Part shown: positions 6,879 to 16,051 of the stretch, piece after piece | Layout: each line of letters opens with the position of its first letter | Position numbering within the stretch: the stretch's first letter is position 1 | NCBI GenBank assembly: GCA_022768655.1 | Contig: JALEQD010000100.1 | Coordinates: forward strand, 1-38,909 | DNA length: 38,909 bases | Source: Anaeroplasma sp. | GTDB taxonomy: Bacteria; Bacillota_I; Bacilli_A; Acholeplasmatales; Anaeroplasmataceae | Reading direction: 5' to 3' | Notes under the pieces: model-generated | Database searches by the model: none | Told to the model about the DNA's origin: nothing | Seen by the model: only the letters and a program-made list of their open reading frames with translations | Program-made: the position numbers and the translations under genes

Positions 6879-9299
6879 ATGAATTATCCTAATTTTAAGG
6901 ATGTAAAAACTTTTAAACAAGCATTTATTTCTAACGTTGAAAATAAATATGCTGTAGATTTTGAAAACTCAACACCATATCAGCAATATGTAGTATTAGG
7001 TGAAATGCTACGCTATAATATTGCTAAGGATTGGCACAATACAAATCAACAAACAAAGATACAACAAAAGAAGGTTGTATATTACTTCTCAATGGAATTT
7101 TTAATGGGAAGAATGATTACTAACAATCTAATGAATGCTGGAGTATATCCAATTGTTAAGCAAGCATTTGATGAGCTTGGCATAGATTTAAATGAGGTTG
7201 AGCATCAGGAAACAGATGCAGGCTTAGGAAATGGTGGTCTTGGTAGACTTGCTGCCTGCTTCATGGATTCAGTTGCCTCACTTGGTTTACCTGTTCATGG
7301 AAATTGTATTCGTTATCGTTATGGCTTCTTTGAGCAAGGAATTCGTAATGGATATCAAGTTGAACATCCTGATCGTTGGTTAAAGGATGTTAACGTTTGG
7401 GAAATAAGAAAGGATGAGGATGCAGTAGAAATTCCATTCTTTGGTTATATTGATATGTCAACTGAAAATGGTAAGCTTCATGTAAGACATAAGGATGCTG
7501 AATATATTAAGGCAGTTCCATATGATATTCCAATTATCGGTGATGGAAACCATGTTGTTAATACACTACGTTTATGGAGTGCTGAGCCTGCTTCAGTATA
7601 TCCACAAAATGAGGATGCATTTGAATATCATAGAAAGCTAAGAGAGATTTCTTCAATGCTTTATCCAAATGATGATACAGAAGAAGGAAAAATGCTTCGT
7701 TTAAAACAACAATATTTCTTTGTTTCTGCTGGAGTTGTTAATGCAATTCGTCGTCATAAGAAAATTTATAACACTGTTAGAAATTTAGATAAGAAGGTTG
7801 TATTCCATATCAATGATACACATCCAGCCTTAATTGTTCCTGAATTAATGCGTATATTAGTTGATGAAGAGCATTTAGAATGGAGTGAAGCATGGAATAT
7901 CACAAAGAATTGCTGTGCATATACAAACCATACAATTTTAGCTGAAGCATTAGAAAAATGGCCAGTTCATTTATTTAAGAAGCTTTTACCAAGAATTTAT
8001 ACAATTACTGAAGAAATTAATCGTCGTCTATTAATTGAAATCGCTGAGAAATATGGAGATAATTCACCACAAGCATATCAAATGGCAATAATCAAAGATA
8101 ATAGAGTTCATATGGCACATATGGCAATTCATGGTTCATTTAGTGTTAATGGTGTTGCCCAATTACATACTGACATTTTAAAGAATATTGAAATGAAGGT
8201 ATTTAGTGATTATTATCCTGGAAAATTCAATAACAAGACAAATGGTATTACACATAGAAGATGGTGCTTACATTCAAATCCTGAATTAGTTGAAATACTT
8301 AAAAATATTTGTCCTAATTGGGTTAAGGATCCTGAAAATGAATTAAAGAAGCTTTTAGAATATGCTGATGATGAAAAGCTTCAACAAGCATTTGCTAAAA
8401 TGAAATTAGCTAGAAAGAATGAATTAGCTAATAAGATTTATACATCACAAGGTGTATCTTTAGATACTAATTCAATTTTTGATGTTCAGGTTAAGAGATT
8501 ACATGAATATAAGCGTCAATTAATGAATGCATTACATATTATGTATGTTTATAATCGTTTAAAATCTGACCCTGAATTTAAGAAAAATTATCATCCACAT
8601 AGCTTCATTTTTGGTGCTAAATCAGCTCCAGGCTATTATTTTGCTAAAAAGGTAATTAAACTAATTAATACTATTGCTGATAAGGTTAATAATGATGAAG
8701 AAACTAATCATTTATTAAAGGTTGTATTTGTTGTTAACTACAATGTTACATATGCAGAAACAATAATGCCAGCTGCAAACGTATCAGAACAAATTTCAAC
8801 AGCTTCTAAAGAAGCATCAGGTACAGGTAATATGAAGTTTATGATGAATGGTGCAATTACTTGTGGTACTTTAGATGGTGCTAATGTTGAAATCGCAAAT
8901 CTAGTTGGTGATGATAATATCGTAATTTTTGGTATGAATGCAAAAGAGGTTACTGATTTATATGCTGAAGGTGGATATAATCCAATGGATATTTATAATT
9001 CAGATCCACGTATTCACCAAATTATAGATCAACTAACAAATGGCTTCTTTGAAAAGGTTGACATTCATGAATTTGATGTTATCCGTGAAAATTTATTATC
9101 TAGAGATAATTACTTTATTTTAAAGGATTTCGCAAGCTATGTAGAAGCTCAAGAAAAAATTAATGAATTATACAAGGATCAAAAGAAGTGGTTACGTATG
9201 TCTATTATTAATACGGCTATGTCAGGCTTCTTTACTACAGATCGTACAATGCTACAATATAACGAAGATATTTGGCATACTGAACCAATTAAGCTATAA
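6879..9299 (+). CDS. glgP: Glycogen/maltodextrin phosphorylase
   Basis: An 806-residue GT35 phosphorylase that releases glucose 1-phosphate from alpha-1,4-glucans. The PLP lysine is Lys653 in SGTGNMKFMMNGA. Other family blocks are YYFSMEFLMGR near residue 68, GLGNGGLGRLAACFMDS near 110, the NDTHPAL loop, NGITHRRW, and VQVKRLHEYKRQLMN. The length is the bacterial norm. The start has a strong AAAGGAGG site. With glgB upstream it forms a glycogen branching and breakdown pair. It is close-ended by a GC-rich terminator. Phosphorylases with glycogen or maltodextrin preference cannot be separated by motif. Confidence 0.95.
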   Translation: MNYPNFKDVKTFKQAFISNVENKYAVDFENSTPYQQYVVLGEMLRYNIAKDWHNTNQQTKIQQKKVVYYFSMEFLMGRMITNNLMNAGVYPIVKQAFDELGIDLNEVEHQETDAGLGNGGLGRLAACFMDSVASLGLPVHGNCIRYRYGFFEQGIRNGYQVEHPDRWLKDVNVWEIRKDEDAVEIPFFGYIDMSTENGKLHVRHKDAEYIKAVPYDIPIIGDGNHVVNTLRLWSAEPASVYPQNEDAFEYHRKLREISSMLYPNDDTEEGKMLRLKQQYFFVSAGVVNAIRRHKKIYNTVRNLDKKVVFHINDTHPALIVPELMRILVDEEHLEWSEAWNITKNCCAYTNHTILAEALEKWPVHLFKKLLPRIYTITEEINRRLLIEIAEKYGDNSPQAYQMAIIKDNRVHMAHMAIHGSFSVNGVAQLHTDILKNIEMKVFSDYYPGKFNNKTNGITHRRWCLHSNPELVEILKNICPNWVKDPENELKKLLEYADDEKLQQAFAKMKLARKNELANKIYTSQGVSLDTNSIFDVQVKRLHEYKRQLMNALHIMYVYNRLKSDPEFKKNYHPHSFIFGAKSAPGYYFAKKVIKLINTIADKVNNDEETNHLLKVVFVVNYNVTYAETIMPAANVSEQISTASKEASGTGNMKFMMNGAITCGTLDGANVEIANLVGDDNIVIFGMNAKEVTDLYAEGGYNPMDIYNSDPRIHQIIDQLTNGFFEKVDIHEFDVIRENLLSRDNYFILKDFASYVEAQEKINELYKDQKKWLRMSIINTAMSGFFTTDRTMLQYNEDIWHTEPIKL

Positions 9300-9306
9300 T
9301 ATTTTA

Positions 9307-9330
9307 GGGAGGTTAATAGCCTCCCTTTTA
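9307..9330 (+). terminator. Terminator after glgP
   Basis: GGGAGG (9307-9312) pairs with CCTCCC (9320-9325), followed by TTTTATT. It lies 7 bases after the glgP stop. Confidence 0.88.
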
Positions 9331-9350
9331 TTAGCATAGGAGAAAATATT

Positions 9351-11069
9351 ATGATTGAATTTAAGAATATCAAATCAGTTGATGAAAATATATCAAGGCT
9401 TAATAAAATAACTAAAGCTATTTCAATAATAAGATTAATTTTAGCTTTATCTTTATTAACATTTTTAATATGTTTATTTTCACTTCAAGAAACAGCTTTA
9501 TATTCAGCTTTATCTATTTCTGTATTTATTTTATTTATTATTTTTATTTTATTTACAAATAAATATTTTAAAAGACTTGAGCATTTTAAGAATAAAAAGG
9601 AAGTTTATGAATCACATAATAGAAGAAGAAATTTAAATTTTAATAAAATGTATGATTTAGGTGAAGACTTTATCACTAAGGATGATTATAAATTATTAGA
9701 TTTAGATATCTTTGGCCCAAAATCCTTATTCCAATATTTATCAGTATGTAAAACTAAAAATGGTAGGTCTAAGCTTGCTAAAAGATTATCATCAATTCAT
9801 CAAAGTGAAAATATTAATTTAGAAAGAGAAGCAGTTTTTGAGCTTGCAGAAAGAGAAGATACTTTAGATATAGAAGCAAGCTTTAAAGAATTTTCAAATG
9901 ATGCAAAAACATTAAATTATGATGAATTTTTATCTGTAACAAAATCTAAAATAGCTGTTAAGCCATTGTTTTTTATCCCTTTAATTTCATTTTTAGGAAT
10001 GATTACTTATTTAATATTAGTATTTACTATAAATATTAATCCATTACCTTTAATTGCATTCTTACTTCTTAATTTTATTGCTTGCAAATATTGTTTGAAT
10101 AATGATGTATTTTTATTAAATTCAATCAAATATTATCATATCAGCAGTGCATATTTAGAAATAGCAGATATAATAAAAAGTATAAAATATCAAAATGTAT
10201 ATCTAAATCAGCTACAATCAAATATTTCTAAATATTATGAACCATTAAAAAAATTAAATAAAATATATCTTGCCTTATCAACAAGAAATAATATTATTGC
10301 GAAAATAATATTAAATTCATTATTTATTTATGATTTATATTTAATTTTTATTTTCAATAAATTACATGAAAAAATTATTGATTTAGAAATTTTATTTGAT
10401 TCAATTTCTGAATTTGAAGTTTTAATTTCTCTCGCAAATATTGGTCTTGATAATGATGTATATTCTATTCCTACATTTAGTGATAATATTATCGCAAAGA
10501 ATATGAAGCATCCATTATTAAAGGATTGTGTAGATAATGATTTTACATTATCTGGTGGGGTTGTTTTAACAGGCAGTAATATGTCAGGTAAAACTACATT
10601 CATGAGAACCTTAGGCATCAATCAAATATTATTTAATGCAGGTGGTATTACTCTTTCTAAGAGCTTTAGCTCAAGCTATTTACCAATTTATACATCATTA
10701 CGAGCAAATGATTTATTAAGTGAAGGTATTTCAACCTTCTATGCTGAAATTCTTAGAATGAAAACTATAAATAATGCTATAAAAGAAAATAAATGCTTAA
10801 TATTAATTGATGAAATATTTAAAGGTACTAATGCTTATGAAAGAATTAATGCATCGTTTAAGGTCATTGATAAATTAAATAGCTATAATGCATATTTTAT
10901 TATTAGTACACATGATTTTGAATTATGTGATGCAAATAATATTTTAAATTATCATTTTAATGAAGAATATAATGATGATAAAATTTCATTTGATTATAAA
11001 ATAAAAGAAGGTAAGTGCACCTCTAAAAATGCACTTTACCTTCTAAAAATGACAGGAATAATTGAATAA
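9351..11069 (+). CDS. Membrane-anchored MutS-like ATPase
   Basis: A 572-residue protein. Four hydrophobic segments are visible at about 27-45, 50-69, 206-227 and 231-249. A C-terminal MutS domain V ATPase follows, with Walker A GSNMSGKT (408-415), Walker B LILIDE with Asp487 and Glu488, and the downstream STHD motif. The mismatch-recognition domain I of MutS1 and the Smr domain of MutS2 are both missing. This matches the poorly studied short membrane MutS family of Firmicutes and Bacteroidetes; its job is unknown. The start has AGGAG nine bases upstream. Its last 25 codons contain a hairpin that appears to serve as the terminator of the convergent minus-strand gene, which begins 4 bases further on. 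Confidence 0.8.
   Translation: MIEFKNIKSVDENISRLNKITKAISIIRLILALSLLTFLICLFSLQETALYSALSISVFILFIIFILFTNKYFKRLEHFKNKKEVYESHNRRRNLNFNKMYDLGEDFITKDDYKLLDLDIFGPKSLFQYLSVCKTKNGRSKLAKRLSSIHQSENINLEREAVFELAEREDTLDIEASFKEFSNDAKTLNYDEFLSVTKSKIAVKPLFFIPLISFLGMITYLILVFTININPLPLIAFLLLNFIACKYCLNNDVFLLNSIKYYHISSAYLEIADIIKSIKYQNVYLNQLQSNISKYYEPLKKLNKIYLALSTRNNIIAKIILNSLFIYDLYLIFIFNKLHEKIIDLEILFDSISEFEVLISLANIGLDNDVYSIPTFSDNIIAKNMKHPLLKDCVDNDFTLSGGVVLTGSNMSGKTTFMRTLGINQILFNAGGITLSKSFSSSYLPIYTSLRANDLLSEGISTFYAEILRMKTINNAIKENKCLILIDEIFKGTNAYERINASFKVIDKLNSYNAYFIISTHDFELCDANNILNYHFNEEYNDDKISFDYKIKEGKCTSKNALYLLKMTGIIE
10996..11044 (-). terminator. Minus-strand terminator inside the 3' end of the MutS-like gene
   Basis: Plus-strand arms AGAAGGTAAGTGCA (11006-11019) and TGCACTTTACCTTCT (11030-11044) pair with one bulged base. 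Read on the minus strand the hairpin is followed by TTTATTTTAT, a terminator-like T-run; on the plus strand no T-run follows. It would end the transcript of the 11074-11835 gene. Confidence 0.75.
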
Positions 11070-11073
11070 ATAA

Positions 11074-11835
11074 TTATAAATCTAATTCAAGAAGTGCTTT
11101 CATACAACCCAATTCTTCGCATGAAAGCTTAGTTTGAGTTAGATTTTTTTGTTTTAATAGATTATCAGAATTTTTCATAATATAACAATAATCACAAGCT
11201 TTCAAAAAATCATAATCAGCAATAGAATCAGATATACCAACTGTTTTTTTGTTTGAATATATGCTTTTTATATAAGGAACTATTTTTTCCTTAGAAGAAA
11301 AGCTTGAGCTAATATAAAATAAAGCTCTATTTTTGTCTTTAGCATAAATATAATAATCAAGCATGTTATCATTTAAAAATATTTCAAATTCATTTATTGC
11401 TTCTAATTTTATTGCGGCTGTAATCTTTGTTGCATGATTATTAAAATTTGTATCAATAATTAAATTTTTTTTAGGATATAGTGGAAGAAGTCTTTCCTGA
11501 TAATTATAAATATATCCATTATTATTATCTTCATAAAATAATGTGTATATCGTATCATTAAACGTAGCTATTATTTTATTGATGATAACAGAATCAATAA
11601 TATTATAAATAATTTTGTTATTAATTTTTCCCTTTTGATCTTTAAATGAAAAATAATCAAGCTTGTTATTAATTGATTTAAAATCATTTTCTAATTCTAA
11701 AAAGCTTGCATTTGATAGTATACATAAATTATTATTTATAAGAAAATCATTAATCATATTAATGTTTTCTTGTGATAATTTTGTATCTTTCATTTTAATT
11801 GTATTTTCATAGTCACATAGTGCGATAAATGACAT
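11074..11835 (-). CDS. Divergent HAD-superfamily (Cof-like) protein
   Basis: A 253-residue protein with degenerate HAD phosphatase motifs. Motif I is ALCDYENTI, with Asp8 kept but the usual second Asp replaced by Glu10. Motif II is CILSNAS (Ser41). Motif III is probably a lysine near 182-184. Motif IV is GISDSIADYDF (200-210). The layout, with a cap between motifs II and III, fits the Cof/IIB group of sugar-phosphate phosphatases. The Asp-to-Glu change in motif I may lower or alter phosphatase activity; that is inference. The start has AAGGTGAT at good spacing. It is the only minus-strand gene in the window and converges on the MutS-like gene. Confidence 0.6.
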   Translation of the reverse strand: MSFIALCDYENTIKMKDTKLSQENINMINDFLINNNLCILSNASFLELENDFKSINNKLDYFSFKDQKGKINNKIIYNIIDSVIINKIIATFNDTIYTLFYEDNNNGYIYNYQERLLPLYPKKNLIIDTNFNNHATKITAAIKLEAINEFEIFLNDNMLDYYIYAKDKNRALFYISSSFSSKEKIVPYIKSIYSNKKTVGISDSIADYDFLKACDYCYIMKNSDNLLKQKNLTQTKLSCEELGCMKALLELDL

Positions 11836-11865
11836 TTTATCACCTTCGTATCTTAATTTAGAAAA

Positions 11866-11894
11866 ATTATCGCATATTAATAAATAAAAATCAA
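11866..11894 (-). promoter_or_regulatory. Promoter for the HAD-like gene
   Basis: On the minus strand: TTGATT (11894-11889), 17-base spacer, GATAAT (11871-11866) preceded by TGC, an extended -10. It lies about 30 bases before the minus-strand start codon. Confidence 0.6.
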
Positions 11895-11905
11895 TTATTC
11901 TAACC

Positions 11906-11934
11906 TTTATTTTTTGTTTATATTATATTATAAT
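11906..11934 (+). promoter_or_regulatory. Probable promoter for the 11963-17564 gene run
   Basis: A good TATAAT at 11929-11934 with only a weak -35 (TTTATT) 17 bases upstream, in a very A/T-rich divergent spacer. It is divergent from the HAD gene promoter. Confidence 0.35.
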
Positions 11935-11962
11935 ATAAAAAAGAAAGTGCGGTGACAGAAGG

Positions 11963-12913
11963 ATGTTTTTATTTAAAATTTGGATATTTAATATTGACTT
12001 TTCAACTGTCGTAAGCTTTTTGATTGGTATACTTATTGGGGCAGTAATTATTTGTATGATATATGCCCTAATTGTTTTATCATCCCTTCGAAACAAAAAG
12101 TTTTTAATTAAGGTAGAGGATGATAGCTTAACCTCAACCGAGGTTAAGGATATGATTGTACAAGCTCAAAAATCCTTTAAGGATAAGGATTTGCGTGGTG
12201 AACTATCAAGGGTTAATCATTGTAAAAATATTTCAATGGATTTAGTATACGGTATTGCATCTAGGTTTTTTCCTAAAAGTAAGCATCCTTTGCTTGAAAT
12301 CTCAATAGATGAGGTAATGATGCTTTCTTTATACGTTAAAACAAGAATAGAGGATATATTAAATAGAAGAGGTATTAGACTTTTAAAAAAAATAAAAATT
12401 GGTCAAATATTTGATGTAACTCAAAAAACAACAAAGGTTGTTAATTCAAAGGCCTTTAAGGTTACAAAAGATGTTAATAATACATTTAATACCATAAAAA
12501 AAATAGTTAATGTTGTTAATCCTGCTTGGTGGGTAAGAAAATTGATAATTGATAATACTATAAATGTTATTACTGATAAGCTTTGTGTTGTTATTATTGC
12601 GATTGTTGGTGAGGAAACATACAAAATTTATAGTAAAACAGTATTTAATCAGGATGTTGAAATTGAAAGTAATGTTGATGATATCATAAATTCTATGAAT
12701 AATGATATATTAAAAGCTAATGATGATATCATTAATTCAAATGATAATTCAGATAATTTGAATTCTGATTTTTCAATTCCAGTAAAAAATGATGAAAAGA
12801 TGTTTAAAACAAGAACATTAAAGCTAGAAAAGCATATAGATTATATTTCAATATTTAATCCTAATTATCCAATGCTTTTGCATGATGAAGAAAAGAAAGT
12901 GGAGTTAAATTAA
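11963..12913 (+). CDS. Unknown membrane-anchored protein upstream of the DNA translocase
   Basis: A 316-residue protein I do not recognise. One long hydrophobic segment at about 15-44 anchors the N-terminus. The rest looks cytoplasmic: a Lys-rich mixed helical region (45-200), a short hydrophobic patch near 208-218 (VVIIAIVGEE), and an Asn/Asp-rich acidic linker (about 230-265). The tail is basic then acidic. A GGTGA ribosome site stands seven bases before the ATG. The DNA translocase gene begins 2 bases after its stop. Because that translocase lacks its own membrane helices, this protein is a candidate anchor or partner; that is inference from position only. Confidence 0.7.
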   Translation: MFLFKIWIFNIDFSTVVSFLIGILIGAVIICMIYALIVLSSLRNKKFLIKVEDDSLTSTEVKDMIVQAQKSFKDKDLRGELSRVNHCKNISMDLVYGIASRFFPKSKHPLLEISIDEVMMLSLYVKTRIEDILNRRGIRLLKKIKIGQIFDVTQKTTKVVNSKAFKVTKDVNNTFNTIKKIVNVVNPAWWVRKLIIDNTINVITDKLCVVIIAIVGEETYKIYSKTVFNQDVEIESNVDDIINSMNNDILKANDDIINSNDNSDNLNSDFSIPVKNDEKMFKTRTLKLEKHIDYISIFNPNYPMLLHDEEKKVELN

Positions 12914-12915
12914 TT

Positions 12916-15198
12916 ATGAAAAAGAAAAAAGATATATATATTGAGGAAGAAGAAAAGTTAATAATTTATCAAATTGATTATGGTACATCAGGATTAATTA
13001 GAAAAAAAGATGGCTTCCATAAAAGTGAGGTTTGTTCTCCATTTCATGGAACTAATGTTCTTGATAGAAATCATTTTTTAGATAATAGTGGTACAGTTGA
13101 TATTGATTATGGATATGATTTTATTAGAGAAGAAAAGCATATATCTGATGAAGAGCTTGAAAAAAGACATGGTACTAAATATTATGAATTTACTTTTTTG
13201 AATAGTGAAGATGATCTATATAAGGGTTCTGATTATTCTAAAGAAAAACCAAAAGAAAAGCAAGATGATACTAAGAGAATTGATTCTTCATTTATATCAT
13301 CAATTGATGATATTTTAGAAGAAGATACAAAGCCAGTAATTACTGATGAAATGGTTAATGATAAAATTAATGATGATTTTGATAATGAGGAAGCTGAATT
13401 TAAAATTAAATTTGAAATTGATGAAGATGAGCCTACTTATGAATACAATTCATTTGATAAAAATATGCCAAAGCCTAATCAAGCAAATATTCCAAGCTTT
13501 TTAACATCAAATTCTAATAATAAAAACAATGATGTTGAGATAAATGAAGAGTTTTCATATAGTGAGGATAAAGAAATTACTATTGATGCAGATGAATATG
13601 AAAATCCTGCAGTAGATAAATCTCTTACAATTGAAGAGGCTATATTAAATATGCAAAAGGGTAATATTAGCGATAATTCTTCTAATACACCTAAATATAA
13701 GGCTAATTTAGAAACAAAGCCTGAAATTAGTAAAACTAGGGATTATTCAAATTATCATATTCCTTATGAGGATTTCTTTAAAAAATCAAAATCTACATCA
13801 TTAGAAGCACCTATTTGGCTTGAGGAAAAGAAAGAAATAATAAATCAATCCTTAAAATCATTTGGTATTGAAGGAGAAGTTATTACATATACTAAAGGAC
13901 CTGCCTTTACTAGATATGAAATAATGCTTGCTCCTGGTGTAAATGTTAAAAAGGTAAGCCAAATATATGATAATCTTCAAAAGGATTTACAAGCTAAATC
14001 CTTACGTTTACAAGCTCCTATTCCTGGTAAAAATACGATTGGTATAGAGGTTCCTAATGATGTTAGTGAGGTTGTAAGCTTTGGTGATATTCTTAATGAG
14101 GAGTTTATTCATGATGGCAAGCCATTAAGAGTTGCTATGGGTAAAAATATCGATGGTACACCAGTATACCAAAATATAACAGATATGCCACATGCATTAA
14201 TTGCTGGTGCTACGCAATCAGGTAAGTCTGTTTCTATTAATACTATTTTAGTTTCATTACTTGTAAAAAATTCACCTGATAATTTAAAGCTTATTCTAGT
14301 TGACCCAAAGAAGGTAGAATTATCATTCTACAATGATTTACCACATCTTGCTACACCTGTTATTGATGATGCAGTAATCGCTACTGAGGCATTAAAATGG
14401 GCAGTAAGAGAAATGGAAAGAAGATACGATGTTTTAGCTAGGAATAGAGTTAGAAATATTGGAGATTATAATAAAAAGAGAGCAAATAATCCAGAAATGG
14501 AAAAAATGCCTTTTATTGTAATCGTTGTAGATGAATTTAATGATATGGTTATGCAATGTGGTGTAGATGCAAATGAAGCTATTATTCGTCTTGCTCAAAA
14601 GGCTAGAGCCTGTGGTATTCATATTATTCTTGCAACACAAAGACCTACTGCTGATGTTGTAAATGGTACAATTAAAGCAAATATCACATGTCGTATTGCA
14701 TTTAGAGTTGCTGCTAACTTAGATTCTAGAATTATTCTTGATGAAGATGGTGCAGAAAATCTACTTGGTCGTGGTGATATGATTATAAAAAATAATTCAA
14801 CACCTGTTCGTGCTCAAGGAGCATACATATCAGATGATGAAATTGATACAGTATGTCAATATATTTGTGAACGATATGAACCTGATTTCTTGTTTACACA
14901 TGAAGATTTAAAGCGTGAGCTAAATAAGGCTAATGGTAATAATAATTCATCCTTTGGTAAAGAATCATCAAGTGAATCAGAGGAGTTATTATATCAAATA
15001 GCTTTAGCCTGTGTTCAACAAGGAACATGCTCAATTAATTCTATTCAAACTGGTTTTGGATTAGGCTTTAATAGAGCACAAAGAATTGTACAAATATTAG
15101 AGGATAGAGAAATAGTATCACCAAAAAATGGTACAAAAGGTAGAGAAATTTTAGTTGATTCATATAAATTAAGAGAAATGTTTGGAATTGATGATTAA
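12916..15198 (+). CDS. ftsK: FtsK/SpoIIIE-type DNA translocase lacking the membrane domain
   Basis: A 760-residue DNA pump that moves chromosomal DNA at septa. Residues 1-290 are hydrophilic, acidic and low-complexity, with a motif SEVCSPFHGTN near residue 37. No transmembrane segment is present, although FtsK and SpoIIIE normally begin with several. The alpha/beta motor follows: FTRYEIMLAPGVNVKKV near 333, Walker A GATQSGKS (431-438), Walker B IVVDEFND with Asp539, and the QRPTADVVNG block. The C-terminal gamma winged-helix domain (about 688-752, NRAQRIVQILEDREIVSP) would read polar DNA sites. The missing anchor is the odd point. Upstream is a membrane protein 2 bases away; downstream lepB overlaps by one base (TAATG). 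Confidence 0.9.
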   Translation: MKKKKDIYIEEEEKLIIYQIDYGTSGLIRKKDGFHKSEVCSPFHGTNVLDRNHFLDNSGTVDIDYGYDFIREEKHISDEELEKRHGTKYYEFTFLNSEDDLYKGSDYSKEKPKEKQDDTKRIDSSFISSIDDILEEDTKPVITDEMVNDKINDDFDNEEAEFKIKFEIDEDEPTYEYNSFDKNMPKPNQANIPSFLTSNSNNKNNDVEINEEFSYSEDKEITIDADEYENPAVDKSLTIEEAILNMQKGNISDNSSNTPKYKANLETKPEISKTRDYSNYHIPYEDFFKKSKSTSLEAPIWLEEKKEIINQSLKSFGIEGEVITYTKGPAFTRYEIMLAPGVNVKKVSQIYDNLQKDLQAKSLRLQAPIPGKNTIGIEVPNDVSEVVSFGDILNEEFIHDGKPLRVAMGKNIDGTPVYQNITDMPHALIAGATQSGKSVSINTILVSLLVKNSPDNLKLILVDPKKVELSFYNDLPHLATPVIDDAVIATEALKWAVREMERRYDVLARNRVRNIGDYNKKRANNPEMEKMPFIVIVVDEFNDMVMQCGVDANEAIIRLAQKARACGIHIILATQRPTADVVNGTIKANITCRIAFRVAANLDSRIILDEDGAENLLGRGDMIIKNNSTPVRAQGAYISDDEIDTVCQYICERYEPDFLFTHEDLKRELNKANGNNNSSFGKESSSESEELLYQIALACVQQGTCSINSIQTGFGLGFNRAQRIVQILEDREIVSPKNGTKGREILVDSYKLREMFGIDD

Positions 15199-16034
15199 TG
15201 AAAAATGATAATGATATTGAAGATATATTAAATTTAGAAGAACATAGTGAAGATGATGAAAAAACTATAAAAAAAGAATTGTTTATTAAAAAAATTATCC
15301 AATTCGTGATTATATTTTTATTGTTTGTTTTTTCAATTATTTTCAATAAAAGAATAACAGTTTTTTCTATTATGTTTTTTGGAAATAAAATAATTGGGAA
15401 TATTTTATATTACACATTTATTTCAATCGAATTTATTATATTAACAGGCTATTTGCTGTTTTTTATCTTAAAAATAAAGAATAAAATAAATTATAAATTA
15501 TTACATAAATTTCATAAAATATTTGATTTGCCACAATTTATTTTGGCTGCAGCAATTACAATATTATTTTTTATGGTATTTATTACTACCCCCTTTACAG
15601 TTTCTGGTGATTCAATGAATTATACATTAACTGATGGTGATAGGGTTATTTGTACTGATTTATTTTATAAGCCCAAAAAGGAAGATATTGTAGTTTTTGA
15701 TGCTTATAATTATACTGAGCAATCATTATTATACATAAAAAGAGTAGTAGCGGTTGAAGGAGATGTATTGTCATATAAGGATGGTGCATTATTAGTTAAT
15801 AATGAGCATGTTGAATATGTAAGTTCAAGACAATATTTAAAAATAATTGGTAGAACAAGTGATAGATATTTAGATGATTTTACTGTTCAAAAGGGATATG
15901 TTGTTGTTTTAGGTGATAATCGCTTAGAATCATATGATTCAAGATATTTTGGAATGGTTAATGAAAAAGATATTTTAGGTCATGTATTATTTAGATTATA
16001 TCCATTTAAAAAGATTGAAAAAATATTAGGTTAG
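15198..16034 (+). CDS. lepB: Signal peptidase I with extended membrane N-terminus
   Basis: A 278-residue S26 family peptidase that removes signal peptides from exported proteins at the outer face of the membrane. The catalytic serine is Ser139 in SGDSMNYTL and the general-base lysine is Lys181 in YIKRVVAVEGD. The box GDNRLESYDSRYFG (domain E) follows near 233. An acidic N-terminus of about 25 residues precedes two or three extra hydrophobic helices (about 30-48, 70-92) before the usual helix at about 112-132. Most Gram-positive SipS-like enzymes have one helix, so this is a longer form. Start and stop overlap the translocase gene as TAATG. rbgA follows, as sip genes sit near rbgA in Bacillus. 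Confidence 0.9.
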   Translation: MKNDNDIEDILNLEEHSEDDEKTIKKELFIKKIIQFVIIFLLFVFSIIFNKRITVFSIMFFGNKIIGNILYYTFISIEFIILTGYLLFFILKIKNKINYKLLHKFHKIFDLPQFILAAAITILFFMVFITTPFTVSGDSMNYTLTDGDRVICTDLFYKPKKEDIVVFDAYNYTEQSLLYIKRVVAVEGDVLSYKDGALLVNNEHVEYVSSRQYLKIIGRTSDRYLDDFTVQKGYVVVLGDNRLESYDSRYFGMVNEKDILGHVLFRLYPFKKIEKILG

Positions 16035-16051
16035 TTTAAGGTTGTGATTAT

